Below, piece after piece: positions 23,857-33,430 of a stretch of 64,000 bases of DNA. Below the pieces are notes generated by a model, which saw nothing but the letters and a program-made list of their open reading frames with translations, did no database searches and was not told where the DNA came from. The stretch is taken from assembly GCA_965235095.1 (NCBI GenBank), contig OZ249405.1. One strand, given 5' to 3'. The translations under genes were made by a program, and so were the position numbers. Position 1 is the first letter of the stretch. Each line of letters starts with the position of its first letter. This stretch comes from Fontibacterium abundans (GTDB taxonomy: Bacteria; Pseudomonadota; Alphaproteobacteria; Pelagibacterales; Pelagibacteraceae).

Positions 23857-26543
23857 TAATTATTTTCCTCTGAAGAGTCTTCTACTCTGGCAGCAGAAAC
23901 AACTTTTTCATCGTCAGAAAGATTAAAAATTCTAACACCCTGAGTATTTCTACCAGTTATTCTAATATCTTTAACGTTGCATCTAATCATCTGTCCTTTA
24001 TCAGTAATCAGCATAATTTGATCTTCGTGATTAATTGTGAATGTTGAGGCAACACCACCATTTCTTTCTGAGCTTATAATATTAATAATTCCCTGTCCTC
24101 CTCTACCACTTACTCTGTATTCATAAGCAGAAGATCGTTTTCCATAACCATTTTCTGTTACGGTTAAAATATATTGTTCTTTATTTTTAAATTCTTCAAT
24201 TTGTTTTTTTGATAATGCTACAATTTTAGTTGTTTCATTTTCATCATCTGGAGTTTCCTCAGCGTCTTTTTCTAATCTAGATGCTTTTATATATGACTTT
24301 GCTTCTTCAGATGTTATTTTTACACTCTCTAAAATTGATAATGAAATAATTTTATCATCTTTTTTTAAAGACATTCCTTTTATTCCTTTAGATGACCTTC
24401 CTTTAAATAATCTTAATTTTTTCGATTGAACTCTTAATGATTTTCCTTTTTCTGAGCTTAATAAAAAATCATCATCATCATCTAAAATTTTAATACCAAC
24501 AATTGAATCGTTATCTTCTAATTTCATTGCAATTTTACCGCTTTGCTGAATGCTTTCAAAATCTAAAAGGCTATTTTTTCTAATTTTTCCATTAGCAGTA
24601 GCAAATATAATTTTCATTTTTGCCCATAAAGACTCATCACTTGGTAAAGGCATAATCGATGTGATTACGTGACCTTCTTTTAAGGGAAGAATACTATGAA
24701 GAGCTTTTCCTTTTGATTGATTAGAACCCTCAGGAATTTTCCACGCTTTTAATTTATAAACGATACCTTTGGATGAAAAGAAAAGAATTGGTGTAAGAGT
24801 ATTCGCAGTAAATATTTGACTTACAAAATCTTCATCTCTTGTCGTTATTCCTGTTTTTCCCTTACCACCTCTTTTTTGAACTCTAATTGAACTTAAAGGA
24901 CTTCTTTTAATATATCCTTTATTAGTGATTGTAATAATCACATCTTCTTTCTGAACCACATCTTCAATATCAAAAGTTCCAACCTGATTTATAATTTTAG
25001 TTTTTCTAGGAGTTGCAAACTTTGACTTTATATCTTTAAGCTCCTCTTTGATCTGGGTTAACAAAGCATTTCGGTCATTAAGAATTTTTTTGTATTGAAC
25101 TATAAGCTTATAAAGCTCTGCAATTTCTAGATTGATCTCTTCATGTCCAATTGCTGTAAGTTTTTGAAGTCTTAATTCTAAAATTGCTTTAACTTGATGA
25201 TCGGATAGACGGTATTCATCTTTATTAGATAAATCACTAACGTCTAAAACATCTTTGTTAATTTTTGATTTTTTAAAACTCCATGACTTATTTTGAAGTG
25301 TAGTTTTTGCCTCAAATGGATTTTTAGATTTACGAATAATAGCTATAATTTCATCAATGTTTTCTATGGCTATAAACAATCCAATTAAAATATGAACTCT
25401 ATCTTTAGCTTTCTTTAAATCAAATAAAGTTCTTTTAATTAAAACTTTTTCTCTAAACTCTACAAAAATTTTTATAAATTGTTTTAGATTTAACAGTTCT
25501 GGTTTCCCGTTAAGAATTGCAAGAGTGTTAAATCCAAAAGATGATTCAATAGGTGAATATTTGTAAAGTTGATTAATAATTACTTCGCTTGATACTCCTC
25601 TTTTTAAATCAATAACTATTCTTACACCCTCTTTATTAGACTCATCCCTAATGTCTGATATGCCTTCAATTTTTTTTTCTCTCACTAAAAGAGCAATTTT
25701 TTCTATTAATAATGATTTGTTTGTTTGAAATGGCACTGATTTAATCACAACTAAAGTTTTGTCTTTTTTTTCTTCTTCGGTTTCAATCTCTCCTCTTATT
25801 TTTATGGACCCTCTTCCAGTTTTATATCCTGTTTTGATTACGTCTTTTCCTATTATCAGGCCACCTGTTGGAAAATCAGGTCCTGGAATAAGTTTAATTA
25901 ATTCATCAATAGAAATTTCATTGTTATCAATGTAAGCAAGCGTTCCATCGATAATTTCACCAAGATTATGAGGTGGAATATTTGTTGCCATTCCAACAGC
26001 TATACCGCCCGCTCCATTTACTAATAAATTTGGAAATTGAGCTGGTAGCACAGTGGGCTCTAATTCAGTATCGTCGTAATTATTTTGATAATCGATTGTA
26101 TTTTTTTCAATATCAGCAACTAAATATTCCGAAATTTTTGCTAACCTTGTCTCAGTATAACGCATTGCAGCAGCTCTATCACCGTCCATAGAGCCAAAAT
26201 TTCCTTGTCCATCTAATAACTTTACACTCATTGAAAAATCTTGAGCTAATCTTACCAAGGCATCATAAACAGCCTGATCGCCGTGTGGGTGATATTTACC
26301 AATTACATCTCCAACTACTCTTGCTGATTTTCTAAATTGTTTAGACCAGTCGTACCCACCTTTGTACATTGCATAGATAATTCTTCTATGAACAGGCTTT
26401 AATCCATCTCTTGCATCAGGCAAAGCTCTACTTATGATAACGCTCATCGCATATGATAAGTATGAGGTTTTCATCTCATCAACGATTTGAACTGAATTGT
26501 ATTTTTTATTTATTGAATTTTCTTTATTTAAATCTTCACTCAT
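23856..26543 (-). CDS. gyrA: DNA gyrase subunit A
   Basis: The 895-residue protein breaks and rejoins DNA for negative supercoiling together with GyrB. The active-site tyrosine is Tyr129 in AAMRYTETR. The quinolone-binding region reads KYHPHGDQAVYD, with Gln at the position equivalent to Escherichia coli Ser83, a common alphaproteobacterial residue. The C-terminal beta-pinwheel starts with a GyrA box, QKRGGKG, near residue 560. It starts 10 nt after the ssb stop, in the same operon. Confidence 0.97.
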   Translation of the reverse strand: MSEDLNKENSINKKYNSVQIVDEMKTSYLSYAMSVIISRALPDARDGLKPVHRRIIYAMYKGGYDWSKQFRKSARVVGDVIGKYHPHGDQAVYDALVRLAQDFSMSVKLLDGQGNFGSMDGDRAAAMRYTETRLAKISEYLVADIEKNTIDYQNNYDDTELEPTVLPAQFPNLLVNGAGGIAVGMATNIPPHNLGEIIDGTLAYIDNNEISIDELIKLIPGPDFPTGGLIIGKDVIKTGYKTGRGSIKIRGEIETEEEKKDKTLVVIKSVPFQTNKSLLIEKIALLVREKKIEGISDIRDESNKEGVRIVIDLKRGVSSEVIINQLYKYSPIESSFGFNTLAILNGKPELLNLKQFIKIFVEFREKVLIKRTLFDLKKAKDRVHILIGLFIAIENIDEIIAIIRKSKNPFEAKTTLQNKSWSFKKSKINKDVLDVSDLSNKDEYRLSDHQVKAILELRLQKLTAIGHEEINLEIAELYKLIVQYKKILNDRNALLTQIKEELKDIKSKFATPRKTKIINQVGTFDIEDVVQKEDVIITITNKGYIKRSPLSSIRVQKRGGKGKTGITTRDEDFVSQIFTANTLTPILFFSSKGIVYKLKAWKIPEGSNQSKGKALHSILPLKEGHVITSIMPLPSDESLWAKMKIIFATANGKIRKNSLLDFESIQQSGKIAMKLEDNDSIVGIKILDDDDDFLLSSEKGKSLRVQSKKLRLFKGRSSKGIKGMSLKKDDKIISLSILESVKITSEEAKSYIKASRLEKDAEETPDDENETTKIVALSKKQIEEFKNKEQYILTVTENGYGKRSSAYEYRVSGRGGQGIINIISSERNGGVASTFTINHEDQIMLITDKGQMIRCNVKDIRITGRNTQGVRIFNLSDDEKVVSAARVEDSSEENN

Positions 26544-26552
26544 GAAGTAAAT

Positions 26553-27005
26553 TTAAAAAGGAACTTTATCGTCTGGATCTTGTGAAATGTCAGGCATATC
26601 ATCAGATGGTAACTGGCTACTTTCTAATTTTTTGCCATCTCCAGATGAAGAATTCTTTCCATCCAGCATTGTAAGAGACGAACTGTAACCCTGCAGAACA
26701 ATTTGCGTGCTATATTTTTCCTGTCCGCTGCTATCGGTATACTTATTGGTATTTAACTGACCTTCTATGTAAACTTGTGCTCCCTTTTTTAAGTATTTCT
26801 GAACAACACCTACTAAACCTTCATTAAAAATAACAACTCGATGCCATTCAGTTTTTTCTTTTTTTTCTCCAGTATTCTTATCTTTCCAGCTTTCTGAAGT
26901 TGCAACGCTTAATCTTGCAACACTTTTTCCATTTTGCATTTGTTTGATTTCAGGATCGTTCCCAAGTCTGCCAATTAATAAAACTTTATTTAAACTGCCC
27001 GCCAT
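26553..27005 (-). CDS. ssb: Single-stranded DNA-binding protein
   Basis: The 150-residue protein has the OB fold (MAGSLNKVLLIGRLGNDPEIK, WHRVVIF, GAQVYIEGQLNT) and a flexible linker ending in the acidic tip DPDDKVPF that recruits repair and replication partners. Length is normal. It is divergent from uvrA (84 bp apart) as in many bacteria; I see no convincing LexA box in the shared region. Confidence 0.97.
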   Translation of the reverse strand: MAGSLNKVLLIGRLGNDPEIKQMQNGKSVARLSVATSESWKDKNTGEKKEKTEWHRVVIFNEGLVGVVQKYLKKGAQVYIEGQLNTNKYTDSSGQEKYSTQIVLQGYSSSLTMLDGKNSSSGDGKKLESSQLPSDDMPDISQDPDDKVPF

Positions 27006-27088
27006 AATATAGATCTTTTTTTGAACTAAGAATTAGATGTTTATTATATCAGACTAATCAAATTAAAAGAATAAAATTTACTAAAAAG

Positions 27089-29977
27089 ATGAGTAATACT
27101 GTCACAAAAATCGTTATTAAAGGTGCTAGAGAGCATAATTTAAAAAATATTTCAGTAGAGATTCCAAGAGATAAATTAATAACTATTACTGGATTATCTG
27201 GATCTGGAAAGTCATCTTTAGCGTTTGATACAATCTATGCTGAAGGACAAAGAAGATACGTTGAAAGTTTGTCAGCTTATGCTCGTCAATTTTTAGACCG
27301 CATGAGAAAACCAGATGTTGATTTAATTGAAGGTCTTTCTCCAGCAATATCTATAGAACAGAAAACTACTTCAAAAAATCCAAGATCAATTGTTGCAACT
27401 GTTACTGAAATTTATGACTACATGCGCGTTTTGTACGCGAGAGTTGGTATTCCTTATTCACCGTTCACTGGAAAACCTATTAAGTCACAAACAGTCTCAG
27501 AAATGGTAGACCGAATTTTAGATCTACCCAAGCAATCTAAGATTCAAATCTATGCGCCTGTAGTTAGAGGCAGAAAAGGTGAATATAAAAAAGAATTACT
27601 TGGATACAAAAAAAGAGGTTTTCAAAAAGCAAGAATCGATGGAAAAATTTATGAAATTGATCAGTCGCCTACTTTAAATAAAAACATAAAACACGATATA
27701 GATATATATGTTGATGGTTTTATTAATGACAAAAAAGAACAACAAAGAATTGCAGAAAGTATTGAAACAACTTTATCTTTATCCGACGGTCTAGTTTATG
27801 TTGAATTTACGAATGAAAATCTTCCAAAAGAATTTAGGAAAAATGAAAAAATAGTATTTTCTTCAAAATTTGCATGTCCAGAAAGTGGTTTCACTATAGA
27901 AGAAATAGAACCAAGACTATTCTCTTTCAATAGTCCCTATGGAGCGTGTCCAGAATGCGAAGGAATTGGAGTTGATCTTTATATAGATCCAAAATTAGTA
28001 GTTCCTAATGATAAAAAAACTTTAATAGATGGAGCTATTATCCCTTGGTCGTCAAGTTCAACTTTGTATTATGCTCAAACCTTATCTTCATTAGGAAAAC
28101 ATTATGATTTTTCTTTAGAAACACCATGGAGAGATTTACCAAAAAAAATTCAAGATGTTATTTTGTACGGATCGGGAGAAGAAGAAATTAAATTTTCTTA
28201 TGATGATGGATATGAAAAATATTCAAGCAAAAAATCTTTTGAAGGAGTAGTAAATAATTTAGAAAGAAAATATCTAGAGACCGATAGTGACTGGAAAAGA
28301 GAAGAAATTTCCCAATTTCAAAACGAAACTGAATGCGAAAGATGTAAAGGAATGAGACTTAAAGAAGAGGCCCTATCGGTAAAAATAAAAGAACTAAATA
28401 TTAGCGAAGTTTCTAGGATGTCTATTCAAAATGCATATGATTGGTTTTCTAATCTTCATAACCATTTAACCGACAAAGAAAATAAAATTTCAGTGCATAT
28501 TTTAAAAGAAATTAATGAAAGATTAAGTTTTTTAATAAATGTGGGTCTTGATTATTTAAATTTGTCAAGATCGTCTGGAACATTATCAGGTGGGGAATCT
28601 CAAAGAATAAGATTAGCTTCACAAATTGGCTCAGGTTTAACAGGTGTTCTTTATGTTTTAGATGAACCATCAATAGGATTACATCAAAAAGATAATATTA
28701 AACTTTTAAATGCTCTCAAAAGATTAAGAGACCTAGGTAATACAGTTATAGTTGTGGAGCATGATGAAGAGGCAATGCTTAGCTCTGATTATATTATTGA
28801 TCTTGGACCAGGAGCTGGAACTGAAGGAGGAGAAATTATCGCATCGGGAACCCCTTCTGAAATTAAGCAAAATGAAAATAGCATAACTGGACAATATTTA
28901 TCCGGTAAAAAATATATTTCTATCCCACAAATAAGAAGAAAAGCAAAAGACGGGAGATATTTAACTTTGAGCGGAGCAACTGGAAATAATTTACAAAACG
29001 TTACAGCAAAAATTCCTCTTGGAACTTTTACAGCAGTAACAGGAGTTTCTGGAAGCGGTAAATCAACATTTGTTCTTCATACTCTTTATAGAGCATTAAA
29101 TTTAATGATTAATAAAACTATAACAAAAAATATGCCTAAACCTTTTAAGGGTATTCAGGGCTATGAATATTTAGATAAAATAATCGATATTGATCAATCT
29201 CCTATCGGTAGGACGCCAAGATCTAATCCTGCAACATACTCAGGAGCATTCACTGTTATAAGAGAGTGGTTTGTTAATTTGCCAGATTCGAAAGCAAGAG
29301 GTTATAAGCCTGGAAGATTTTCTTTTAACGTCAAAGGAGGTAGATGCGAAGCCTGTGAAGGCGATGGAGTAATTACCTATGAAATGCATTTTTTACCCGA
29401 CGTTTATGTTCAATGTGATGTCTGTAAAGGTAATAGATATAATAGGGAAACTTTAGAAATAAGATTTAAAGATAAAAATATTGCTGATGTTTTAAATATG
29501 ACTGTTGATGAAGGTGTAGATTTTTTTGAAAATATATCTTCAATAAGAGACAAGCTTTTAACGCTACAAAAAGTTGGGCTTGGTTATATAAAAATTGGTC
29601 AACAGGCTACAACTCTCTCTGGTGGAGAAGCTCAAAGAATTAAACTAGCAAAAGAATTATCAAAAAGAGCAACAGGAAGAACTATTTATATACTTGATGA
29701 ACCAACAACTGGCTTGCATGTTCATGATGTTAAAAAATTATTAGAAGTTCTTCATACTTTTGTTAACAAAGGAAACACAGTTATAGTTATAGAACATAAT
29801 TTGGATGTAATAAAAACTGCTGACTGGATCATTGATATGGGTCCTGAAGGAGGCGTAAAAGGTGGAAAAATTATAGCTGAAGGTACTCCGGAAGACGTTT
29901 CGCTTGTAAAAGGGAGTTATACTGGTGAATTTTTAAAGAAAATTCTATCTAAAAATATTTCAAAAAAGAGTGCTTAA
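27089..29977 (+). CDS. uvrA: Excinuclease ABC subunit A
   Basis: UvrA recognises DNA lesions and loads UvrB in nucleotide excision repair. The 962-residue protein has two ABC ATPase units: Walker A TGLSGSGKSS near residue 33 and VSGSGKST near 652, with signatures LSGGESQRI and LSGGEAQRI. Zinc modules are visible at CPECEGIG, CERCKG and the C-terminal CEACEGDG...CDVCKG pair. A third uncommon insertion is absent. It is divergent from ssb. Confidence 0.97.
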   Translation: MSNTVTKIVIKGAREHNLKNISVEIPRDKLITITGLSGSGKSSLAFDTIYAEGQRRYVESLSAYARQFLDRMRKPDVDLIEGLSPAISIEQKTTSKNPRSIVATVTEIYDYMRVLYARVGIPYSPFTGKPIKSQTVSEMVDRILDLPKQSKIQIYAPVVRGRKGEYKKELLGYKKRGFQKARIDGKIYEIDQSPTLNKNIKHDIDIYVDGFINDKKEQQRIAESIETTLSLSDGLVYVEFTNENLPKEFRKNEKIVFSSKFACPESGFTIEEIEPRLFSFNSPYGACPECEGIGVDLYIDPKLVVPNDKKTLIDGAIIPWSSSSTLYYAQTLSSLGKHYDFSLETPWRDLPKKIQDVILYGSGEEEIKFSYDDGYEKYSSKKSFEGVVNNLERKYLETDSDWKREEISQFQNETECERCKGMRLKEEALSVKIKELNISEVSRMSIQNAYDWFSNLHNHLTDKENKISVHILKEINERLSFLINVGLDYLNLSRSSGTLSGGESQRIRLASQIGSGLTGVLYVLDEPSIGLHQKDNIKLLNALKRLRDLGNTVIVVEHDEEAMLSSDYIIDLGPGAGTEGGEIIASGTPSEIKQNENSITGQYLSGKKYISIPQIRRKAKDGRYLTLSGATGNNLQNVTAKIPLGTFTAVTGVSGSGKSTFVLHTLYRALNLMINKTITKNMPKPFKGIQGYEYLDKIIDIDQSPIGRTPRSNPATYSGAFTVIREWFVNLPDSKARGYKPGRFSFNVKGGRCEACEGDGVITYEMHFLPDVYVQCDVCKGNRYNRETLEIRFKDKNIADVLNMTVDEGVDFFENISSIRDKLLTLQKVGLGYIKIGQQATTLSGGEAQRIKLAKELSKRATGRTIYILDEPTTGLHVHDVKKLLEVLHTFVNKGNTVIVIEHNLDVIKTADWIIDMGPEGGVKGGKIIAEGTPEDVSLVKGSYTGEFLKKILSKNISKKSA

Positions 29978-30006
29978 AAAATTATTTTTTATGTTATTGT
30001 TGAAAT

Positions 30007-30606
30007 ATGGGAATCAGTAATATTCTTCAGTCTCTTCCAAAAACTATTTTGAGCTCTGTTATTGCTACTTTAATTTTCTTTGGTGTTCTATTTTATATTA
30101 ACGACGGATGGACAAATGATAGATACTTTTGGAGCGCCATATTTAGATATTTACACGTTGTGTCTGGAATTATGTGGATAGGATTATTGTGGTATTTTAA
30201 TTTTGTTCAAATACCTAGTATGCCAAAAATTCCTGACGAACAAAAACCTGCCATTGGCAAAGTAATTGCTCCAACAGCTTTATTTTGGTTTCGTTGGGCT
30301 GCCCTATCGACAATTATTACAGGATTGATAACGGCTTACTTAAATGGTTACGTTCATGAAGCATTAGTGTTTAAAGGAAGTCCTAAAAACATAACAATAG
30401 GAATTGGTATGTGGCTTGGGATAATTATGGCTTTTAACGTTTGGTTTATAATTTGGCCAAATCAAAAAAGAGCTTTAGGAATTGTTGAATGCGATCCTGA
30501 AACAAAAGCTAAGTCAGCAAGAATTGCAATGCTAGTATCTAGAACAAACACTTTCTTGTCTATTCCAATGCTTTTGACAATGGTTATAGCGCAAAATCTT
30601 TATTAA
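30007..30606 (+). CDS. PuuD-like membrane protein (urate hydroxylase N-terminal domain family)
   Basis: The 199-residue protein has about five membrane helices and the family blocks RYLHVVSGIMWIGLLWYFNFVQIPSM near residue 47, FWFRWAALSTIITGL, and IIWPNQKRALG near residue 148. Conserved histidine and tryptophan positions in the first block fit a heme or quinone environment. PuuD, which hydroxylates urate, has this domain followed by a cytochrome c domain; the cytochrome part is absent here. Role in urate oxidation is therefore uncertain, and no purine-catabolic genes are adjacent. It follows uvrA and converges on secF with a 4-bp overlap. Confidence 0.75.
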   Translation: MGISNILQSLPKTILSSVIATLIFFGVLFYINDGWTNDRYFWSAIFRYLHVVSGIMWIGLLWYFNFVQIPSMPKIPDEQKPAIGKVIAPTALFWFRWAALSTIITGLITAYLNGYVHEALVFKGSPKNITIGIGMWLGIIMAFNVWFIIWPNQKRALGIVECDPETKAKSARIAMLVSRTNTFLSIPMLLTMVIAQNLY

Positions 30607-31484
30607 GGCGTATTATCAACTTTTACAGACCAGTCTCTTTTGACTTTAAAAAACATAACTATAGGCGATGCTATGTAAATTGAAGAATAAGTTCCTATTA
30701 TAATTCCAAAAGTTATTGCAAAAGCAAACCCTCTGAGAACCTCTCCTCCAAAAATTAATACAGCAACAATAGACAAAAGTGTTGTACCAGAAGTTTTTAA
30801 TGTACGGGAAAGAGTATTGTTTAATGATTCATTAACTAAAATCGACAATTCGGAAGTACTATCTTTTTTTAAATTCTCTCTAATTCGATCATAAATAATA
30901 ACTGTGTCATTGATTGAGTAGCCAATAATAGTCAATAAAGCAGCAACAATAGTAAGATCAAATTGCAATCCTAAAAGTGAAAATACTCCTACAGTGATAA
31001 TTGTATCATGAAAAAGAGCAGCTATTCCACCGAAGCTAAATTGCCACTCAAAACGAAACCATAAATAAAAAAATATTGCAACAAAACATAGTAAAACTGA
31101 ATAAATAGCGGATTTAATCAATTCAGATCCAACTTTTGGGCCGACTGTTTCTACTTTTCTAATTGCAATTTTTTCATTTAAATCCTTTTCAATAAAATTT
31201 TTTATATCATTTGGCGAAATACTATTATCAGTAGAAATTAAAAAGTCATTTTCAGTTCCAAATTCTTTAACTGAATAATTATTAATTTTAAGTTTTGATA
31301 ATGAATTTCTGATCTTTTCTATTTCAATCTTTTTTTCCAGTCGGATTTCAATTGTCGTGCCGCCTTTAAAATCAACTCCAAAATCTAATCCCTTAGTAAA
31401 TACTAAGATAATTGAAGCTAAAATTAAAAAAAAAGAAAGTAGTAGAAAAAAATTTTTATACTTTAAAAAATTAAAATTAGTCAT
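30603..31484 (-). CDS. secF: Protein translocase subunit SecF
   Basis: The 293-residue RND-type protein works with SecD to pull secreted proteins across the inner membrane using the proton motive force. Signatures are GLDFGVDFKGGTTIEIR in the first periplasmic region and the helix pair with GYSINDTVIIYDRIRENL near residue 195. Six membrane helices are predicted. It starts 1 nt after secD, the standard yajC-secD-secF order. Confidence 0.95.
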   Translation of the reverse strand: MTNFNFLKYKNFFLLLSFFLILASIILVFTKGLDFGVDFKGGTTIEIRLEKKIEIEKIRNSLSKLKINNYSVKEFGTENDFLISTDNSISPNDIKNFIEKDLNEKIAIRKVETVGPKVGSELIKSAIYSVLLCFVAIFFYLWFRFEWQFSFGGIAALFHDTIITVGVFSLLGLQFDLTIVAALLTIIGYSINDTVIIYDRIRENLKKDSTSELSILVNESLNNTLSRTLKTSGTTLLSIVAVLIFGGEVLRGFAFAITFGIIIGTYSSIYIASPIVMFFKVKRDWSVKVDNTP

Positions 31485-31485
31485 T

Positions 31486-33072
31486 TTAAATATTTATAAC
31501 TTTAAATTTATTGTTCATCAGATATTTTGAAACCATTAATCTGCTAACAGTAAAAGCTGTGAAAAATGAAGTTATTAATCCAACACATAGTGTAACAGCA
31601 AATCCTTTTACAGGTCCATTACCTAAATAAAATAAAATAATGCCAGCGATTAATGTTGTTAAATTTGAATCAATAATAGTTAATAATGATTTTTTGTAAG
31701 CAATATCAAAAGCGATAATATTAGATTTTTCAATTTTTAATTCTTCCTTTGCTCTTTCATAAATTATCACGTTAGTATCAATAGCCATACCAACAGTTAG
31801 AACAATTCCAGCTATACCAGGCAAAGTCAAAGTAGATCCAAATATAGATAAAACTGAAATTAAAATTACAATATTTAATAAGAGAGAAATATTTGCGAAA
31901 ATTCCAAATAATTTATACGCGTACACCATATAAATAAACGCAAGTAAGAAACCTGCAATAAAAGATATAATTCCATAACGAATAGAGTCTTTGCCTAGAT
32001 CGGCACCTACTGTCCTTTCTTCTATAATCTTCATTGGTGCTGGCAAGGCTCCAGCTCTTAATAAAATAGCTAACTGATTAGCTTCCTCAACTGTAAATCC
32101 TCCAGATATTTGTCCGCTACCGGTTAGTATAGGCTCTCTAATAACTGGTGAACTTAAAATTTCATTATCTAGAATAATAGCAAGAGGCCTACCCACATTA
32201 TCTTTTGTAGCATTAGCAAATTTCTTAGCTCCTATGTTATCAAACTTAAAACTAACAATAGATTGATTTGTTTGTCTATCAAAACCTGGTTGTGCATCGG
32301 TTAAATTTTCACCAGACACAATCAATCTTTTCTCCACTTCAATAAATAAACCGTCAAATTTATTTTTAACTTTCTCAAAACCTAGATTGTCACCAGAGCT
32401 GTTACCAGTTTTTATAAACTTAAAATTTAATTGTGCAGTTTTTCCAAGTATATTTTTAAAAGTAGATGGGTCAGACAATCCTGGTAGTTCTACAATTATT
32501 CTATTCTCTCCTTTCTGCTGAATAGTCGGTTCTTTCGTACCAAGTTGGTCAACTCTTTTTCTTACTATTTCTATAGATTGATTGATTGCATCCTTTTTTA
32601 GAAGCTTAATATGCTCTTCATTAAATTGTAAAATGAATACATCTTTTTCAATCTTATAAACAAAATCTTTATTAGAATTTTCTATATTATTTTTGTTAAT
32701 TCTAGAAAAAAGATTTTCCTCATTATTTGTCTTATTAATTATATTAATAGCAATATCTTTTTGAGAGCTATTTTTTATTTCAAAAGTAATTTTATTATTT
32801 AAAATATTTAAATTTTTAAAATCTAATTTTTTTTCATTAAATTTTTTTTTTAAATCAACTACTTTTTCTTCTAATTTTTTATTAATTAGAGGGTTCATAT
32901 CAATTTCTAATAGTAAATATGAACCACCTTGAAGATCTAGACCTAGATTTACTTTTTTATCTAAAAATAAATTAGTTTTATTTGTAAAGTTAAAATTTCC
33001 TAAAAAAATATAGAAAAAAAATAAAATCGAAAAAATAATAAATCCAATTTTTAATCTGGAAAAATTTAACAC
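31486..33072 (-). CDS. secD: Protein translocase subunit SecD
   Basis: The 528-residue protein has one N-terminal helix, a large periplasmic P1 region beginning with KVNLGLDLQGGSYLLLEID, VELPGLSDP, and a C-terminal five-helix RND module with AGIVLTVGMAIDTNVIIYERAKEEL near residue 435. The start is a GTG at 33072, directly after yajC, because no ATG precedes the first helix. It is cotranscribed with yajC and secF. Confidence 0.95.
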   Translation of the reverse strand: MLNFSRLKIGFIIFSILFFFYIFLGNFNFTNKTNLFLDKKVNLGLDLQGGSYLLLEIDMNPLINKKLEEKVVDLKKKFNEKKLDFKNLNILNNKITFEIKNSSQKDIAINIINKTNNEENLFSRINKNNIENSNKDFVYKIEKDVFILQFNEEHIKLLKKDAINQSIEIVRKRVDQLGTKEPTIQQKGENRIIVELPGLSDPSTFKNILGKTAQLNFKFIKTGNSSGDNLGFEKVKNKFDGLFIEVEKRLIVSGENLTDAQPGFDRQTNQSIVSFKFDNIGAKKFANATKDNVGRPLAIILDNEILSSPVIREPILTGSGQISGGFTVEEANQLAILLRAGALPAPMKIIEERTVGADLGKDSIRYGIISFIAGFLLAFIYMVYAYKLFGIFANISLLLNIVILISVLSIFGSTLTLPGIAGIVLTVGMAIDTNVIIYERAKEELKIEKSNIIAFDIAYKKSLLTIIDSNLTTLIAGIILFYLGNGPVKGFAVTLCVGLITSFFTAFTVSRLMVSKYLMNNKFKVINI

Positions 33073-33079
33073 TACTAAT

Positions 33080-33361
33080 TTATTTAGTTTCGGATTTAGA
33101 TAATACTTGTGAGATAGTGGATCTTATAATTTTAACATTAACGTTATCAGCAATTTCTAATTCTGCTTTTTCATCATCAATAATTCGTGAAATTTTTCCT
33201 ACAATTCCACCTGCTGTAACAACTGTATCTCCTCTAGTCAGCTTTGAAATCATTAACTTATGTTCAGCAACTCTTTTTTGCTGAGGTCTAATTAATAAGA
33301 AATAAAAAATTACAAATATTAATATTAAAGGAATAAATTGTGCGAAACCAGATGCTGACAT
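33080..33361 (-). CDS. yajC: Preprotein translocase accessory subunit YajC
   Basis: The 93-residue protein has one membrane helix (about residues 6-24) with the family motif YFLLIRPQQKR, then the small cytosolic domain with LTRGDTVVTAGGIVGKI. It associates with SecDF-YidC. Position upstream of secD is standard. Confidence 0.95.
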   Translation of the reverse strand: MSASGFAQFIPLILIFVIFYFLLIRPQQKRVAEHKLMISKLTRGDTVVTAGGIVGKISRIIDDEKAELEIADNVNVKIIRSTISQVLSKSETK

Positions 33362-33430
33362 ATTCCAGTTGATTATACTAGATGCTGATTAAATACAATA
33401 ATTTTTTTAGCTTTTGAATTTATATATAAA

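Noticed and set aside
26272..26276. Gln at the GyrA position equivalent to Escherichia coli Ser83, as a quinolone-resistance change
   Set aside because: Gln at this place is a usual alphaproteobacterial residue, not a mutation specific to this genome.
27006..27088. LexA/SOS box between ssb and uvrA
   Set aside because: No GTTC-N7-GTTC or GAAC-N7-GAAC pair is present; a lone GAAC is not enough.
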